64,000 bases of DNA from Nelumbo lutea (Eukaryota; Streptophyta; Magnoliopsida; Proteales; Nelumbonaceae): positions 105,955,254 through 106,019,253 of the forward strand of contig JAKGHH010000002.1 in NCBI GenBank assembly GCA_022828595.1, in the 5' to 3' direction. This document shows positions 45,859 to 55,545 of the stretch, piece by piece (position 1 is the stretch's first letter; every line of letters begins with the position of its first letter). Made by a program: the position numbers and the translations under genes. The notes below the pieces were generated by a model. The model saw nothing but the letters and a program-made list of their open reading frames with translations. It searched no databases and was not told the DNA's origin.

Positions 45859-46251
45859 CTAGCTACTCCTCTGAATAGCGGCACCTAATATTGTCGGATC
45901 TGCTTTGAGCCAGACTCGACGTCTCATCATCAATAGCGGATGAAGTAATGTCAGGCATCTCCTCGTCTCGCGACTCGTGAACCTTGTCTGAAGCAACGCC
46001 AACGTCGACGATACGGGGACAGGCTCTAGGAGTTGAACCCCTACCGGGGTCTGAGGTTCGACTGACAATGCTGCACCACCAGAAGTGTCAGGCGGAGAGG
46101 AGTCCGAACCTCGCATCTCTTCATCACGCAACTCTTGAATCTCAACAGAAGAAGCAGTAGTTTCAGGAAACGAAGCTGGAAGAGCCGGCACCGGAACAAC
46201 CATTGCAATTGTCGCTGCTAGAGGCTCTGCAAAGACACAAAAGTAGTACAA
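45859..46251 (-). CDS. Open frame of unknown nature (130 codons)
   Basis: I do not recognise this protein. It has a short hydrophobic N-terminus followed by an acidic, Ser/Pro-rich middle (ELRDEEMRGSDSSPPDTSGG) and a basic end. It runs against the direction of atp6 and sdh4 in a mitochondrial-like block. It may be a chance frame. Confidence 0.2.
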   Translation of the reverse strand: MYYFCVFAEPLAATIAMVVPVPALPASFPETTASSVEIQELRDEEMRGSDSSPPDTSGGAALSVEPQTPVGVQLLEPVPVSSTLALLQTRFTSRETRRCLTLLHPLLMMRRRVWLKADPTILGAAIQRSS

Positions 46252-46407
46252 AGAGAGCGCAAAATCTTAAAAAATATAGTACTCTTAAAGCCTTACCTTT
46301 GACGGGAAGGCTCAAGGTGGGCATCTTCAACCCTCTAACCGGTGAAAAAGCGAGACGCCCCCAACAGTCGAGAGTGGGTAACTCCGGAAGCCGGAGCTCA
46401 ACTCGCG

Positions 46408-46658
46408 CTAATATGATGGCCGGTCATAGTTCAGTAAAGATTTTAAGTGGATCCGCTTGGACTATGCTATGTATGAATGATATTTTTTATTTCATAGGAG
46501 ATCCTGGTCCTTTATTTATAGTTCTTGCATTAACCGGTCCGGAATTAGGTGTAGCTATATCACAAGCTCATGTTTCTACGATCTCAATCTGTATTTACTT
46601 GAATGATGCTACAAATCTCCATCAAAGTGGTTATTTATTTATAATTGAACAAAAGCGA
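46408..46658 (+). pseudogene. atp6: Mitochondrial atp6 3' fragment, unedited form
   Basis: This encodes the last 80 or so residues of ATP synthase subunit a, the proton-channel subunit of the inner mitochondrial membrane: ANMMAGHSSVKILSG, WTMLCMNDIFYFIGD, LFIVLALTGPELGVAIS, YLFIIEQKR. Left of 46,408 the frame stays open into unrelated sequence (187 codons in all from 46,203), and right of 46,658 it runs on past the usual end, so it is a chimera. At least eight codons carry C where the family protein needs the C-to-U edited residue (for example TCA for Leu, CCG for Leu, ACA for Ile). The transfer was therefore of DNA, not edited RNA. Confidence 0.9.
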
Positions 46659-46979
46659 GGAGCTTTGACTACTCTGCTCCCGAAAGAGAAAATCGAGAGA
46701 CTTGTTCTTGCCCGAGCGGAGACGGTTGGGTTGGTCCCTGTGAATGGGAATCGAAGCCGGTTTTAGGCCGTGCTATGTAGTAGACGGCTTATCATACAAG
46801 GGCAATGCGTTATGCATATCGAGAGGCTCTTTGAGGGAGCGGCTATTGAAGGAGTTCACGGATTGGGAGCGTTGGTCGTGACAAGAGTTTTGCCCTTTTG
46901 AATGACAGCTTATATTGGCCCAGATCGAGTCGGGACGTTGAGAGGTTTGTGCAGAGATGCATTTTGTAGACGTGGTTCG

Positions 46980-47275
46980 GTTATTCCCATTTGTCTCTAT
47001 CTATTGGTGGGAAGGTATATGAAGGAACGAATCAGTGGATTGAGGAATGAAAGCTCGAAGACAAAGAGAACCGGGCTTTTCCAAAGACTTACTGCAGCTT
47101 TCCCACTTCCTTTGATTATCATATACAAAAAAGTATCTTCCACTTCCCTACCAAATCTCTCTATATTCTGGCATATAAATGAAGGGATCGAAGAGATTAT
47201 GGCAGATCATGTTCACCAAGAAATGATCCGGAATTTGATCTTGGCCTATTTGAGATTGTTCCTTTTAATCGTAGA
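46980..47275 (+). pseudogene. sdh4: Mitochondrial sdh4 fragment, cut by a retrotransposon
   Basis: The frame from 46,902 ends in sequence matching plant mitochondrial succinate dehydrogenase subunit 4, a membrane anchor of complex II: LIIIYKKVSSTSLPNLSIFW, GIEEIMADHVHQEM, RNLILAYLRLFLLIV. Similarity is clear from about 47,080. The last codons of the gene are missing because the Tat-type element begins at 47,276. The usual upstream partner cox3 is not seen. The 5' part before 47,030 is not recognisable. Confidence 0.8.
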
Positions 47276-48112
47276 TGATGTAGCGCAATCCGGTCACTCC
47301 TAGCTGGTACCCTCGTGGCTCCTGAGAGACACCTAAGATGAAGAAGAAGAAGAAGAATCCCTTGGGGGTCTGCCCGTCGGGGACACTCCGATGCTTAAGT
47401 CAGTACTCGGTAGAAGCAAGGAAAAGGCAAAGGGCTAAGAGTGCAGATAGCGTGCTACCACTATATTCAAAAGATCAGAAGTTCAAGAAGAAGTTTCCCC
47501 TATGCCGTGAGGGATTTTATAGGGGTGTTCATGTCAGGTTGGGCATAACTGCCACTGGGCTCCTGTCACAGTTGTTACCTGCCAGGGCTGCGCAGGTGGT
47601 CGTCGTGACGTACCTCTCGCCCGGGTGAGTGACATGCCCCCAAATTGGCAGGCACGCCTTCGCCTGCCGAGAGACGTTGATGCAGACTGTCGAAAAGACA
47701 GGGACTGCGCCATCGGTATGGATAGTGGCGCAGTTTGATCGGTACGACCTGTCAGATAGAAGCTTCCTGAGGAGTGCTCATACAGCTTGTTCCCGAGCTA
47801 CTTGGCCGCGAGCTTGGGATGCTTCAGGATCACCCGTGATAAAATTGGTCCCCGTGATGACTTGTTTGAGGGCTTGGGCAAGCTAGTTTCCCTAGCTCGC
47901 GAGCTAAAATTGCCTCGGAATATCCCTTTTGGGGTAGCTCAGTGAACCCGGAGCTCGCATTGTGGCAAGCCCTTTCTCTTGCGAGCTACGGCGTAGCGAG
48001 CTACTCTATGGGCTCGCTACTTCGTGCGGAGCCACGATGTTGAGTTGTTACCTGTGCTGAGTCAGGTCCACGTGTCACTGTTTTGTAGGTCGGGTCAAAT
48101 CATCATCCATCA
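47276..48112 (-). repeat. Tat-type 3' LTR
   Basis: The 837-bp LTR starts TGATGTAG and ends CATCCATCA. It matches 55,546-56,289. On the minus strand a TATA box CCTATAAAATCC lies at about 47,512-47,523, within the 102 bp that its partner lacks. Confidence 0.9.
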
Positions 48113-48128
48113 ATTGCCCCCCCACTCC
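48113..48128 (-). promoter_or_regulatory. Tat-type polypurine tract
   Basis: On the minus strand GAGTGGGGGGGCAAT abuts the 3' LTR. It is identical in core to the tract at 43,273-43,288 of the LARD-like element. Confidence 0.82.
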
Positions 48129-48583
48129 TCGAGGTGAGAGTGTAACCTTAGCGCGAGGAATTCATGAAGTGCGATGGGCTGATTTGACCAAAATTCAAAC
48201 TTGATTGACCACTCACATTAAATGCATTCACGGGAATTAGGAGATTTTCTAACTTTTCAGATTCCAAAAACGTGCTGAAGTGGCTCTTAACTCTGGGCAT
48301 CATGCGGCCATCATTACCTTAATCGCAAAAGACGTGCTGTCAATCACTTTCGGTTTTCAGAAGGTGGGCGGTTAGTACGCCTGTTTACCGTTGGATTTGC
48401 TTTGATCTAGGCCGTCGATTCAGGGATGTGGAGGCCATAAATAGGAGGGCCCTCTGGGTCTCACTTTCTTTCACACCATCTTGTTGTCTTCGGATCCTGA
48501 GGTTGCGCACTCATCTAATCTGCCCAGAGTTCCTCAGTTTACTTCATTTCGTCTCTTCTGGTGAGTCACAATTGTTGTTAACC
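48129..48583 (+). promoter_or_regulatory. Promoter and leader of the antisense gene
   Basis: A plant-like TATA box CATAAATAGGAGG lies at 48,434-48,446, about 140 bp before the ATG at 48,584. The leader is pyrimidine-rich (CTTTCTTTCACACC). The first 300 bases hold no gene. A longer frame opens at 48,428, but that start overlaps the TATA box, so 48,584 is the better start. Confidence 0.6.
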
Positions 48584-50364
48584 ATGTCTGGGTACCCGTA
48601 CCATGCCTACCACATGGGCGATAACCAGGATGACAATGCTCCCTCGAGATTGGGAAGAGGTTGGGAACAGGTCCCGGAGGCCTCCGGTGATGTAGCGTCT
48701 ACCTCTCGGGGGAGGGAGCCTGACACTTTTGGCCCTTCCTCTATGACGACGGAGAGACTTAGGTCTCTAATTCGCTACTTTCGCCTCCCTAGGGACTTGG
48801 CCTACAGTCTTCCCACTAGCAACTTCCCTTGGGAGCATGGTCCCAATAAAATAGTCATCTTTCAGGAACAACTCGAGGCTGGCCTACGTCTTCCCCTGCA
48901 CCCATTGATAGTGGAGGTGCTAAACCATTTTAACATCACCATAGACCAGCTCCACTCCAATGCCATTCGGAATATGGTTGGGACTATATCTTTATGCTAT
49001 GAGTACTGCCTTCCCTTGGACATGGTCCCAATGAAATAGTCATCTTTCAGGAACAGCTTGAGGCTGGCTTGCGTCTTCCCCTGCACCCCTTGATAGTGGA
49101 GGTGCTAAACCATTTTAACATCACCATAGACCAACTCTACCCCAATGCCATTCGGAATATGGTTGGGACTATATCTTTATGCTATGAGTACTGCCTTCCC
49201 TTGGACCTTGAAATTTTTGTTTCTATTCTCTGTAAAAAGAATGCTGCTCCCGGGATTCCACTGGAGAGGCGCTTTTACTACCTTTCTCCCCACCACGGCT
49301 ATAAGCTCTTGTATGAGCTTTCGAATAAGATTCCTACTTGGAAGCGAGATTACTTTGTAGTTTGTAATCCCGAGGGATGGCCCTTCCCAACTTCTTGGAG
49401 GGGTGCCAACCAAGATCCTGGGGCCGAGCTTGACCCCGAAATCCGGAAAACGATGTTGTCCTGGGCATCGGTAGGCTTCCTTTGTTTGGACTACTTGGCC
49501 GAGGAGAAGCTCGTGCAGGCCGACCTGAGCCCGGGTAGGTTGTCCTTTTAGGTCGTGTAGTTTTTTGCCTTGACACATGATTTATTGTTACCGAACTAAC
49601 ATTGATTTCTTCTTGGCATCCATCATGTCAGGCATCAACTCGCGCAGTCTTCTCTCGAGCAACTGGAGGCGCAAAGTGAAGAGGTCGCGCCCTGACCGGA
49701 CTCCCCCTTTGGGGGGCGCTGAGTTCAGTACTGCTGCTCCAGTTTTGTCCTCTCCTCCGCCTGAGATACCGGCTCCTCCGCCTGAGAGGACTAGTGGGGC
49801 CGGTGTCGGTGGGGACGAGCTCCCTCAGCAGGGGGTAGCTCCCAGTAACCCCCTCTAGCCATTCCCTTACCCCCCATTTCCGATGGGGAACTGGGAAGGG
49901 GTGAACGACTACCTCGTGGACCGCCGGAGGAGCCGGAAGGCGGTCAACAATGATGAGGTCGCTCACTGGGGGAATATGGAACCCAAAGCTCTCGCTGCGC
50001 TTGCCACCTCCCACTGCATGGTGGTAAGTAGTCCTTCTTTCCCTCTCATCTTTTCTTTTCTTTTGCTGTTTTTTGACCTTACTCTCTCGTTCGGCAGGTG
50101 AACACTGCCATCCACGCCATGGCCCTCCAAACTAACATCCACTATGGCGATGCTCGTAATAAGAGGACCCTCGCTCAGAAGCTCCAGGGCAAGCTCGACC
50201 AGGCCCGAGGCAAGCTCCTTCACACTCGCAAGGGGAGCGAGGCCCAGGAGCTGCTCGTTCGTGACCAGAAGGCGCAGATCACCAGGCTTTATGAAGAGAG
50301 TGCACGCTACAGGGTAGAGTCGTCGTGGGTGGCTACGGAGAGTGACTCGTGGTCTACTCAATAG
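48584..50364 (+). pseudogene. Antisense extra gene of the Tat-type element (putative gypsy-type transposon domain)
   Basis: This plus-strand gene encodes the plant-specific domain found in the extra reading frame of Tat-lineage elements; its role is unknown. Model: exon 1 48,584-49,534, exon 2 49,632-50,023, exon 3 50,098-50,364. Both introns have GT..AG ends and matching phases (phase 1, then phase 0); the second has a strong pyrimidine tract before CAG. Exon 1 includes LRLPLHPLIVEVLNHFNIT and YFVVCNPEGWPFPTSW. Exon 2 is proline-rich, then WEGVNDYLVDRRRSRKAV. Exon 3 is a charged, likely coiled-coil end. A 185-bp tandem duplication (48,836-49,020 and 49,021-49,205) shifts the frame, and a TAG at 49,856 interrupts exon 2. 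It ends about 20 bp from the convergent pol end. Confidence 0.82.
48836..49205 (+). repeat. 185-bp tandem duplication within exon 1
   Basis: The two copies begin CATGGTCCCAAT and differ at only a few bases (AACTCGAGGC/AGCTTGAGGC, CTCCAC/TCTACC). 185 is not divisible by three, so the second copy is out of frame with the first. Confidence 0.92.
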
Positions 50365-50379
50365 CTACAGGTAATACTG

Positions 50380-51557
50380 CCTCAAATTGACAATATTCCA
50401 TGCCCGAGGTACTTGTTTCCCTCAAGGGTTTTGAGCTCGTATGTTCCTTCCCCGAGCACCCGTTTCACTCGGTAGGGTCCTTCCCAACTTGGTCTGAGCT
50501 TGCCAGCACCGGGCTAAGGCACCATAACTTTATGAAGGACTAGGTCGCCAACGTGGAGGTTTCGCCTCTTGACCCTTGCATTATAGTACCGAGGTACTCT
50601 TTGTTGGTAAGCTATGGTCCTGATATAAGCGAGGTCCCTTACTTCGTCAAGTAGGTCGAGGTTGGTACGTAGCTCGTCTTCATTTGCCTTGTCGTCATAT
50701 GCTTCCAGTCATAGCGAGGGAACCTCAATCTCAACTGCGATGACTACCTCAGTGCCGTAGGTGAGGTTGAAGGGAGTCTCTCCTGTGGCGGTCTTCATTG
50801 TGGTTCGATAAGCCCATAGAACACTGGGTAGCTCGTCTGCCCATAGTCCTTTAGCTCAGTTCAGTTGTGCCTTCATTCCACGGAGGAAGGCTCTGTTCAT
50901 GACTTCTGCCTGACCATTTGCTTGAGAGTGTGTGACTGAAGTAAAATTCTGTCGGATTCCCATGTCTTGGCACCAGTCTTGGAATCCGTTGTAAAAAATC
51001 AATACCCGAGGTAATTCGAAGCAGCACACGATGTTCTTCCAAAAGAAGTTTTGGACATTTCAGGCTGTGATCGTTACAAGGGGTTCAACTTCTACCCACT
51101 TGGTGAAGTAGTCGACTGCTACTACTAAAAACTTCCTCCCACTCATTGCCGACGGGAATGGCCCGAGTAGATCGATGCCCCACTGTGCAAAGGGCCACGG
51201 GCTAGTGAGATACTTGAGGTCGACAACGGGTTGGTGGTGAATATTGGCACGTCTCTGGCATTTGTCACATTTTCTAACAAGCTCGATAGCATCTGCCTTC
51301 ATTGTTGGCCAATAATACCCCTATCGAAGTGCTTTTTGGGCAAGGACCCTACCCCCCAAGTGCCCGCCGCACAAACCCTCATGAGTGTCACGGAGTACGA
51401 GCTCGGCTTCTGTAGGCCGCAAAAAACGCAGATAGGGGAGCATGTAGGATCTCCTATACAACCATTCATCTATCATGACGTATTTAGATGCCTGGCGTTG
51501 CACTTTTCTGGCTGCATTGCGATCTGCAGGGAGGGTCCCGTGTAGTAGGAAGCTCAC
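50380..51557 (-). pseudogene. Tat-type integrase
   Basis: The N-terminal zinc domain is split: DTHEGLCGGHLGGRVLAQKAL in 51,321-51,557, then VRKCDKCQRRANIHH in the next frame. The core starts WPFAQWGIDLLGPFP and VAVDYFTKWVE (first catalytic D). The rest, with the GIRQNF/SPSHSQANGQ-type and NYRTAT-type regions near 50,800-50,960, reads in several frames. The pol end near 50,400-50,520 shows the LRPSWEGPYRVKRVLGEGTY-type C-terminal module. A TAG at about 51,318 and other breaks disable it. Confidence 0.87.
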
Positions 51558-52300
51558 AAGTGGGTCAATCCAGCTCGGCTCTGCTTGAACAACGGGAGCA
51601 ACCTCCTTTGCCCCCTGAGAATGCTAGGCCGGGGCTCTATGTACACGTTTCTCATGGTGATATTGCTAGCGTTGGTTAGTCTGGACAGGGCGCCGGCCTC
51701 AGCGTTCTCCGAACTTGGGATTTGCCTGATGAAGTGTGACTGGAAGTTGAGCAGGGCCTCTCTGACTTTGGTCAAGTAGGCCATCATGGTTGATTCACGA
51801 GCTTTATACTCACCAATGACCTGGTTGACCACGAGTTGGGAGTCGCTACAGATAACGATGTACTTGGCTTTTACTTCTCTGGCTAGAGCTAGTCCAGCTA
51901 TCAACGCCTCATACTTCGCTTCGTTGTTAGATGCTGTGAACTCGAAGCGTAGCTCGTACTCCAGTTTCATGCCACTTGGGCCGTACAGGACTATTTCGGC
52001 TCCACTGCCCTGTTGGTTCGAGGAGCCATCCACATGAAGGATCCAGGGCTCCTCATCCCAGCTCGCGCTTAGCCGAAGTAGGAGAGATGCCACACTGGCT
52101 GCTACATTACGAGGCTTGAACTCGATTGGCTTGGGAGCTTCGGGCTCACCCGAGCTGGCAGCCTCGTGCTCAACCGGCCTGGGGACTTCAGAGTTGAATG
52201 TGCACTGGCGATGAAATTCTGCTAAGGCTTGGGCCTTAATGGCAGTTCGCAACTTGTACTGGAGGTTGTACTCGCTGAGCTCAATGGCCCACTTCGTCAA
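51554..52300 (-). pseudogene. Tat-type RNase H region
   Basis: The frame opens in the normal gypsy RNase H end (RLTKWAIELSEYNLQYKLRT) and continues into a second, archaeal-like RNase H with ILHVDGSSNQQGSGAEIVL, ASNNEAKYEALIAGL and VICSDSQLVVNQV, giving the D, E, D catalytic set. A second RNase H is a mark of the Tat lineage. A PSSENAEAGALSRL tail follows. This is one of the better kept parts of the element. Confidence 0.9.
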
Positions 52301-52800
52301 CCGACCAGAGATCTCGGGCTTAATTAAGACTTGCCTCAGAGGTTTGTCGGTGAGAACGATAACATTGTGAGCCTAGAAGTACTGGTGGAGCTTCCGAGCT
52401 GCAATTACCAGTGCTTATGCTAGCTTTTCTATCTCTGGGTATCTTGTCTCTGCTCCTTGCAATACTTTGCTAACATAATAGATGTGTCACTGCAATTACC
52501 AGTGCGTACGCTAGCTTTTCTATCTCTGGGTATCTCGCCACTTGCCGTTGGCCTTCTTTACTAGGAAAAGGTTGGCTACCCAGCTCGGGTAATGGACTTC
52601 TCTTATGAAGTCAGCTGTGAGGAGCTTCTTGACCTCCTCGTCGACCGCTTTCCACCGCTTCGGGGCTAGGTTGCGTTTCTTCTGTCTAACGGGCCTAACT
52701 ATAGGATCAATATTCAGCTTGTGAGTTATGAGGTCGGGGTCTATACCGGGCATCTCTGCCGCGGACCATGCAAAAATATCCAAAATTTGAAGTAACAAAC
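52301..52800 (-). pseudogene. Tat-type RT remnant with core deleted
   Basis: The frame at 52,520-52,798 has DIFAWSAAEMPGIDPDLITH and the FIREVHYPSWVANLFLVKKA opening of RT up to NGKWR. It then jumps directly to sequence from the end of the gypsy RNase H (KLAYALVIAARKLHQYF-like, 52,380-52,440). The whole palm with the YxDD-type box, about 250 codons or more, is absent. The junction region carries a doubled string: GCAATTACCAGTGC...ATCTCTGGGTATCT occurs at 52,402-52,445 and 52,494-52,537. Confidence 0.88.
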
Positions 52801-53722
52801 TTATTAGTTCGGATCGTAGAGGTTCCTGGACGGAAGCACTGATCTAAAGCGTCTGAGTTGGGTCTACCACTGAGGTCGGGACTGCGACTGTTTCCTCTGT
52901 GGGTGCGACTCATTCTTTGCCTTGCTCCGTAGGCCGCTCCAGTTCGAGGTCATCGGCCACCTTGGTCTTCCCCTTCAGGGCGGCGACATAGCACTTGTGG
53001 AACTCTAGCTGGTCGCCCCGCGCTACCCCCACATCGAAGTCTGTAGAAAACATCATAACCAAATGGTAGGTAGAGACCACCGCCCGCAGGATATGGGTGA
53101 TCAGCTGACCTATTATGGCATTGTACGGGGAGGGGGTCATGACCACCAAGAAGTCAAATTTGAGTCTGACTATGCAGGGCCATGTGCCGACTTCCACTAG
53201 TACTGTTATTTTCCCAAGGGGCCGGACTTCTTCTTCGCTGAAGCCCACCAAAGGAGTGTCCGCAGGCCTCAAGTCACTTTTTTGCAACTGAAGCTGGTTA
53301 AACGCAGCCTTGAAGAGGATGTCTGCCGAGCTGCCCGAGTCAACGAGTATGCGCCTGACCTCGAAGTCGTTGATCCTCAGCTTTATCACAAGTGCGTCAT
53401 CGTGGGGGTAATGGACCCCTCGCGCGTAATATTCTATGAAGAAAATTGGCTCTTCTGTCTTCGGCTGTTTCGGAGGATTCCGTTCTTCCTGGGCAGCTTC
53501 ACGAACTGACGTCTGAGCTGTTGCTGAAGTGCAACCCGCGACGATCGAACCTCCCACTATAACGTGGATGGTGCCCTGAACCGGCCTCTCTTCCGAAGGC
53601 TGCCTCTGTGACTGCTCGGCTGGCTTGCTACTGGACTCGGGAGCGTCCTTACCGTGCTCCCCTTGCCGACCTGTTTTATTATTATTATTGTTGTTGTTTT
53701 GTACAAAGTTCTTAAATATCAA
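52801..53722 (-). pseudogene. Tat-type protease
   Basis: The frame at 52,910-53,722 contains a retropepsin domain: IHVIVGGSIVAG upstream, HDDALVIKLRINDFEVRRIL, then the active site VDSGSSADILF and the NAIIGQ turn near the C-terminus. The protease matures gag and pol. The N-terminal poly-Asn stretch comes from a (TTG/TTA)n run at about 53,675-53,700. The frame changes at both ends. Confidence 0.88.
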
Positions 53723-55463
53723 CGACGGACAAGTTCTTCAATCTCGTCGCAGAGATTTTTACAATTTTCAGTGCTATGACCGTGATATTTGTGAAAGCTA
53801 CAATACAAATTCTTATTTCTTTCATTGGGATTTCCCCTCAAACGGGGTGGCCACTTCACATACGGAACGTCCTTGATTGCCATCAGGATTTTAGCCCGCT
53901 TCGTGTTCAGTGGGGTGTAATCAGTTCGATCCACTGCAGGAGCTCAGAACAATTGACCTGGCTTTGCCCCCTGAGCTACATCCTTTATCTTTTGGCTATC
54001 CCCATGGCTGGAAGGCTCTCCTTCCCTTTTCCTTTTTTCAGGCGGGCTCTCGCACTTCTGGTTGATCTCCTCTTCGGTGGCTATGAACTTGTCCGCGAGC
54101 TTAAGAAATTCAGTTATGGTCACTAGTTGGTTGACGATCATGTGCCATTTGAACTCTTTGTGCGTCACGCCTTTCTTAACTGCTGCAAGGTGCACGACAG
54201 GGTCCAGGCGCAGTATCTGCATGCAAGCATTGTTGAACCACTTGACGTAGCCCCGGATGGATTCTCCTTCTCTCTGCACTATGTTGAGGAGGCTCTCTTC
54301 AGTTCGCGGGCACCGCTTACTGGTAACAAAGTGGGACATGAAAGCCTGCGTGAACTGCGCCCAACTTCTTATTGATCCGGGCGTCAGGTTCCGATACCAT
54401 GTGCGGGCTACTCCTCTAAAAGTGGTGGAGAAGGCCATGCACATGCTTGACTCACTTGCTCTTGCTAGGTGCATCTGCGACTGGAAGGCATCTATGTGAT
54501 CTTTTGAGTCGAACAACCCGTCGAACTTATCAAGAGGGGGGAGCTTGAAATCTTTAGGCATTGGGACTGCCAGTAGCTCGGGAGATAGGGGATTGAACTG
54601 AAAGAATGGGCGCTTTGACCTTGCCCGAGCTTACCTCTTCTTTGCCTCTGAGCTCGAGTAGGTCATGGGTAGCTAGCCGGCAAGCTCGGTGGCGGCGTCT
54701 CTGCTTCTTGGCGGGCTCAGCATTCGTGCTGCTCACTTTTGTACTATCAGGAATGGTGTGTAGGAAGTAGCTCGGGCCGCTGGTGATGGCTTCGAACAGA
54801 GGGCTCTTGCTTGGAACCTACGGCCAGGACTTCGAATTGGTTTTCCAGGAACAGAGTACAAAGCCTTGAGGGCTGAGGCGACGTGGGCCTAGCGAGCTGA
54901 GGTCGTCCCGACTTGACTGCCCGTGGTGAGGTCGGGGCGGCTGGTCTTTCTTGTTTGCCGTGGGTGGAGGCTTGGCTCCTTGGAGGGTTCTGGGGGGCCT
55001 CTCCTTGGCGAGATGGGTGCTCCTCCTGTCGACGAGACCTAGCTCGTTGTGAGACTAGGTGCCGAGGGGGAAGCTGTGATTGCTGAAGCTGAGGTTGAGG
55101 TAATTGGGGAAATTGCTGCTGATAGTGATATTGGGAGACATGGTGCAACGCATGTTGTTGATAGAGCTAAAGTTGCTGGAACTATTGCATTTGGGCCTGC
55201 ATGGTCCGCATGCATTGCATCAAGTCCTCTAGTTGGTTCGGGCTGGCCGCTGGGGGCACGACCGAAGGTTCGGTGAATGTCGCTTCGACTGTAGCAGGGA
55301 GTGGCGCGACGACAGGTGCCACTGCAAGAGGCACATTCAAGCTAGGGATTCCGTCTGCCGAGAGGGGGACGGTGAACTGTCCGATACAGACAGTAGGAAG
55401 TTAGGGTTGTTCCCTGGAGTTATCCATTTCCGTGCTTCGTCCAACGTTTCTAGAGGAAGCCAT
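53719..55463 (-). pseudogene. Tat-type gag
   Basis: The likely start is the ATG at 55,461-55,463 (MASSRNVG). The N-terminal third is low-complexity, Gln/Pro/Arg-rich. The gag core at 53,944-54,561 shows MPKDFKLPPLDKFDGLFDSK, WYRNLTPGSIRSWAQF and REGESIRGYVKWFNNAC. The end frame has the Cys/His cluster YCSFHKYHGHSTENC, the knuckle form used in this lineage. At least four frame breaks (about 53,940, 54,560, 54,740, 55,340) exist. Confidence 0.87.
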
Positions 55464-55525
55464 GGGTGTTGGGTTTCTGAAGAGTAAAGAGACGTGGAAG
55501 TTTGGAGAAAGGCTTTTCGAAGCGT

Positions 55526-55545
55526 TTCCCACAGACGACGCCAAA
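55526..55545 (-). promoter_or_regulatory. Tat-type primer binding site
   Basis: On the minus strand TTTGGCGTCGTCTGTGGGAA directly follows the 5' LTR. The same site occurs in the LARD-like element at 44,004-44,022. Confidence 0.85.

Larger units (their letters stand above)
45341..47275 (+). other. Mitochondrial-derived DNA, block 3, with atp6 and sdh4 pieces
   Basis: This continues block 2 after the LARD-like element. It holds a gypsy integrase-region fragment (45,602-45,782), a chimeric frame that includes the end of atp6, and the later part of sdh4. It ends at the insertion point of the Tat-type element. Confidence 0.75.
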
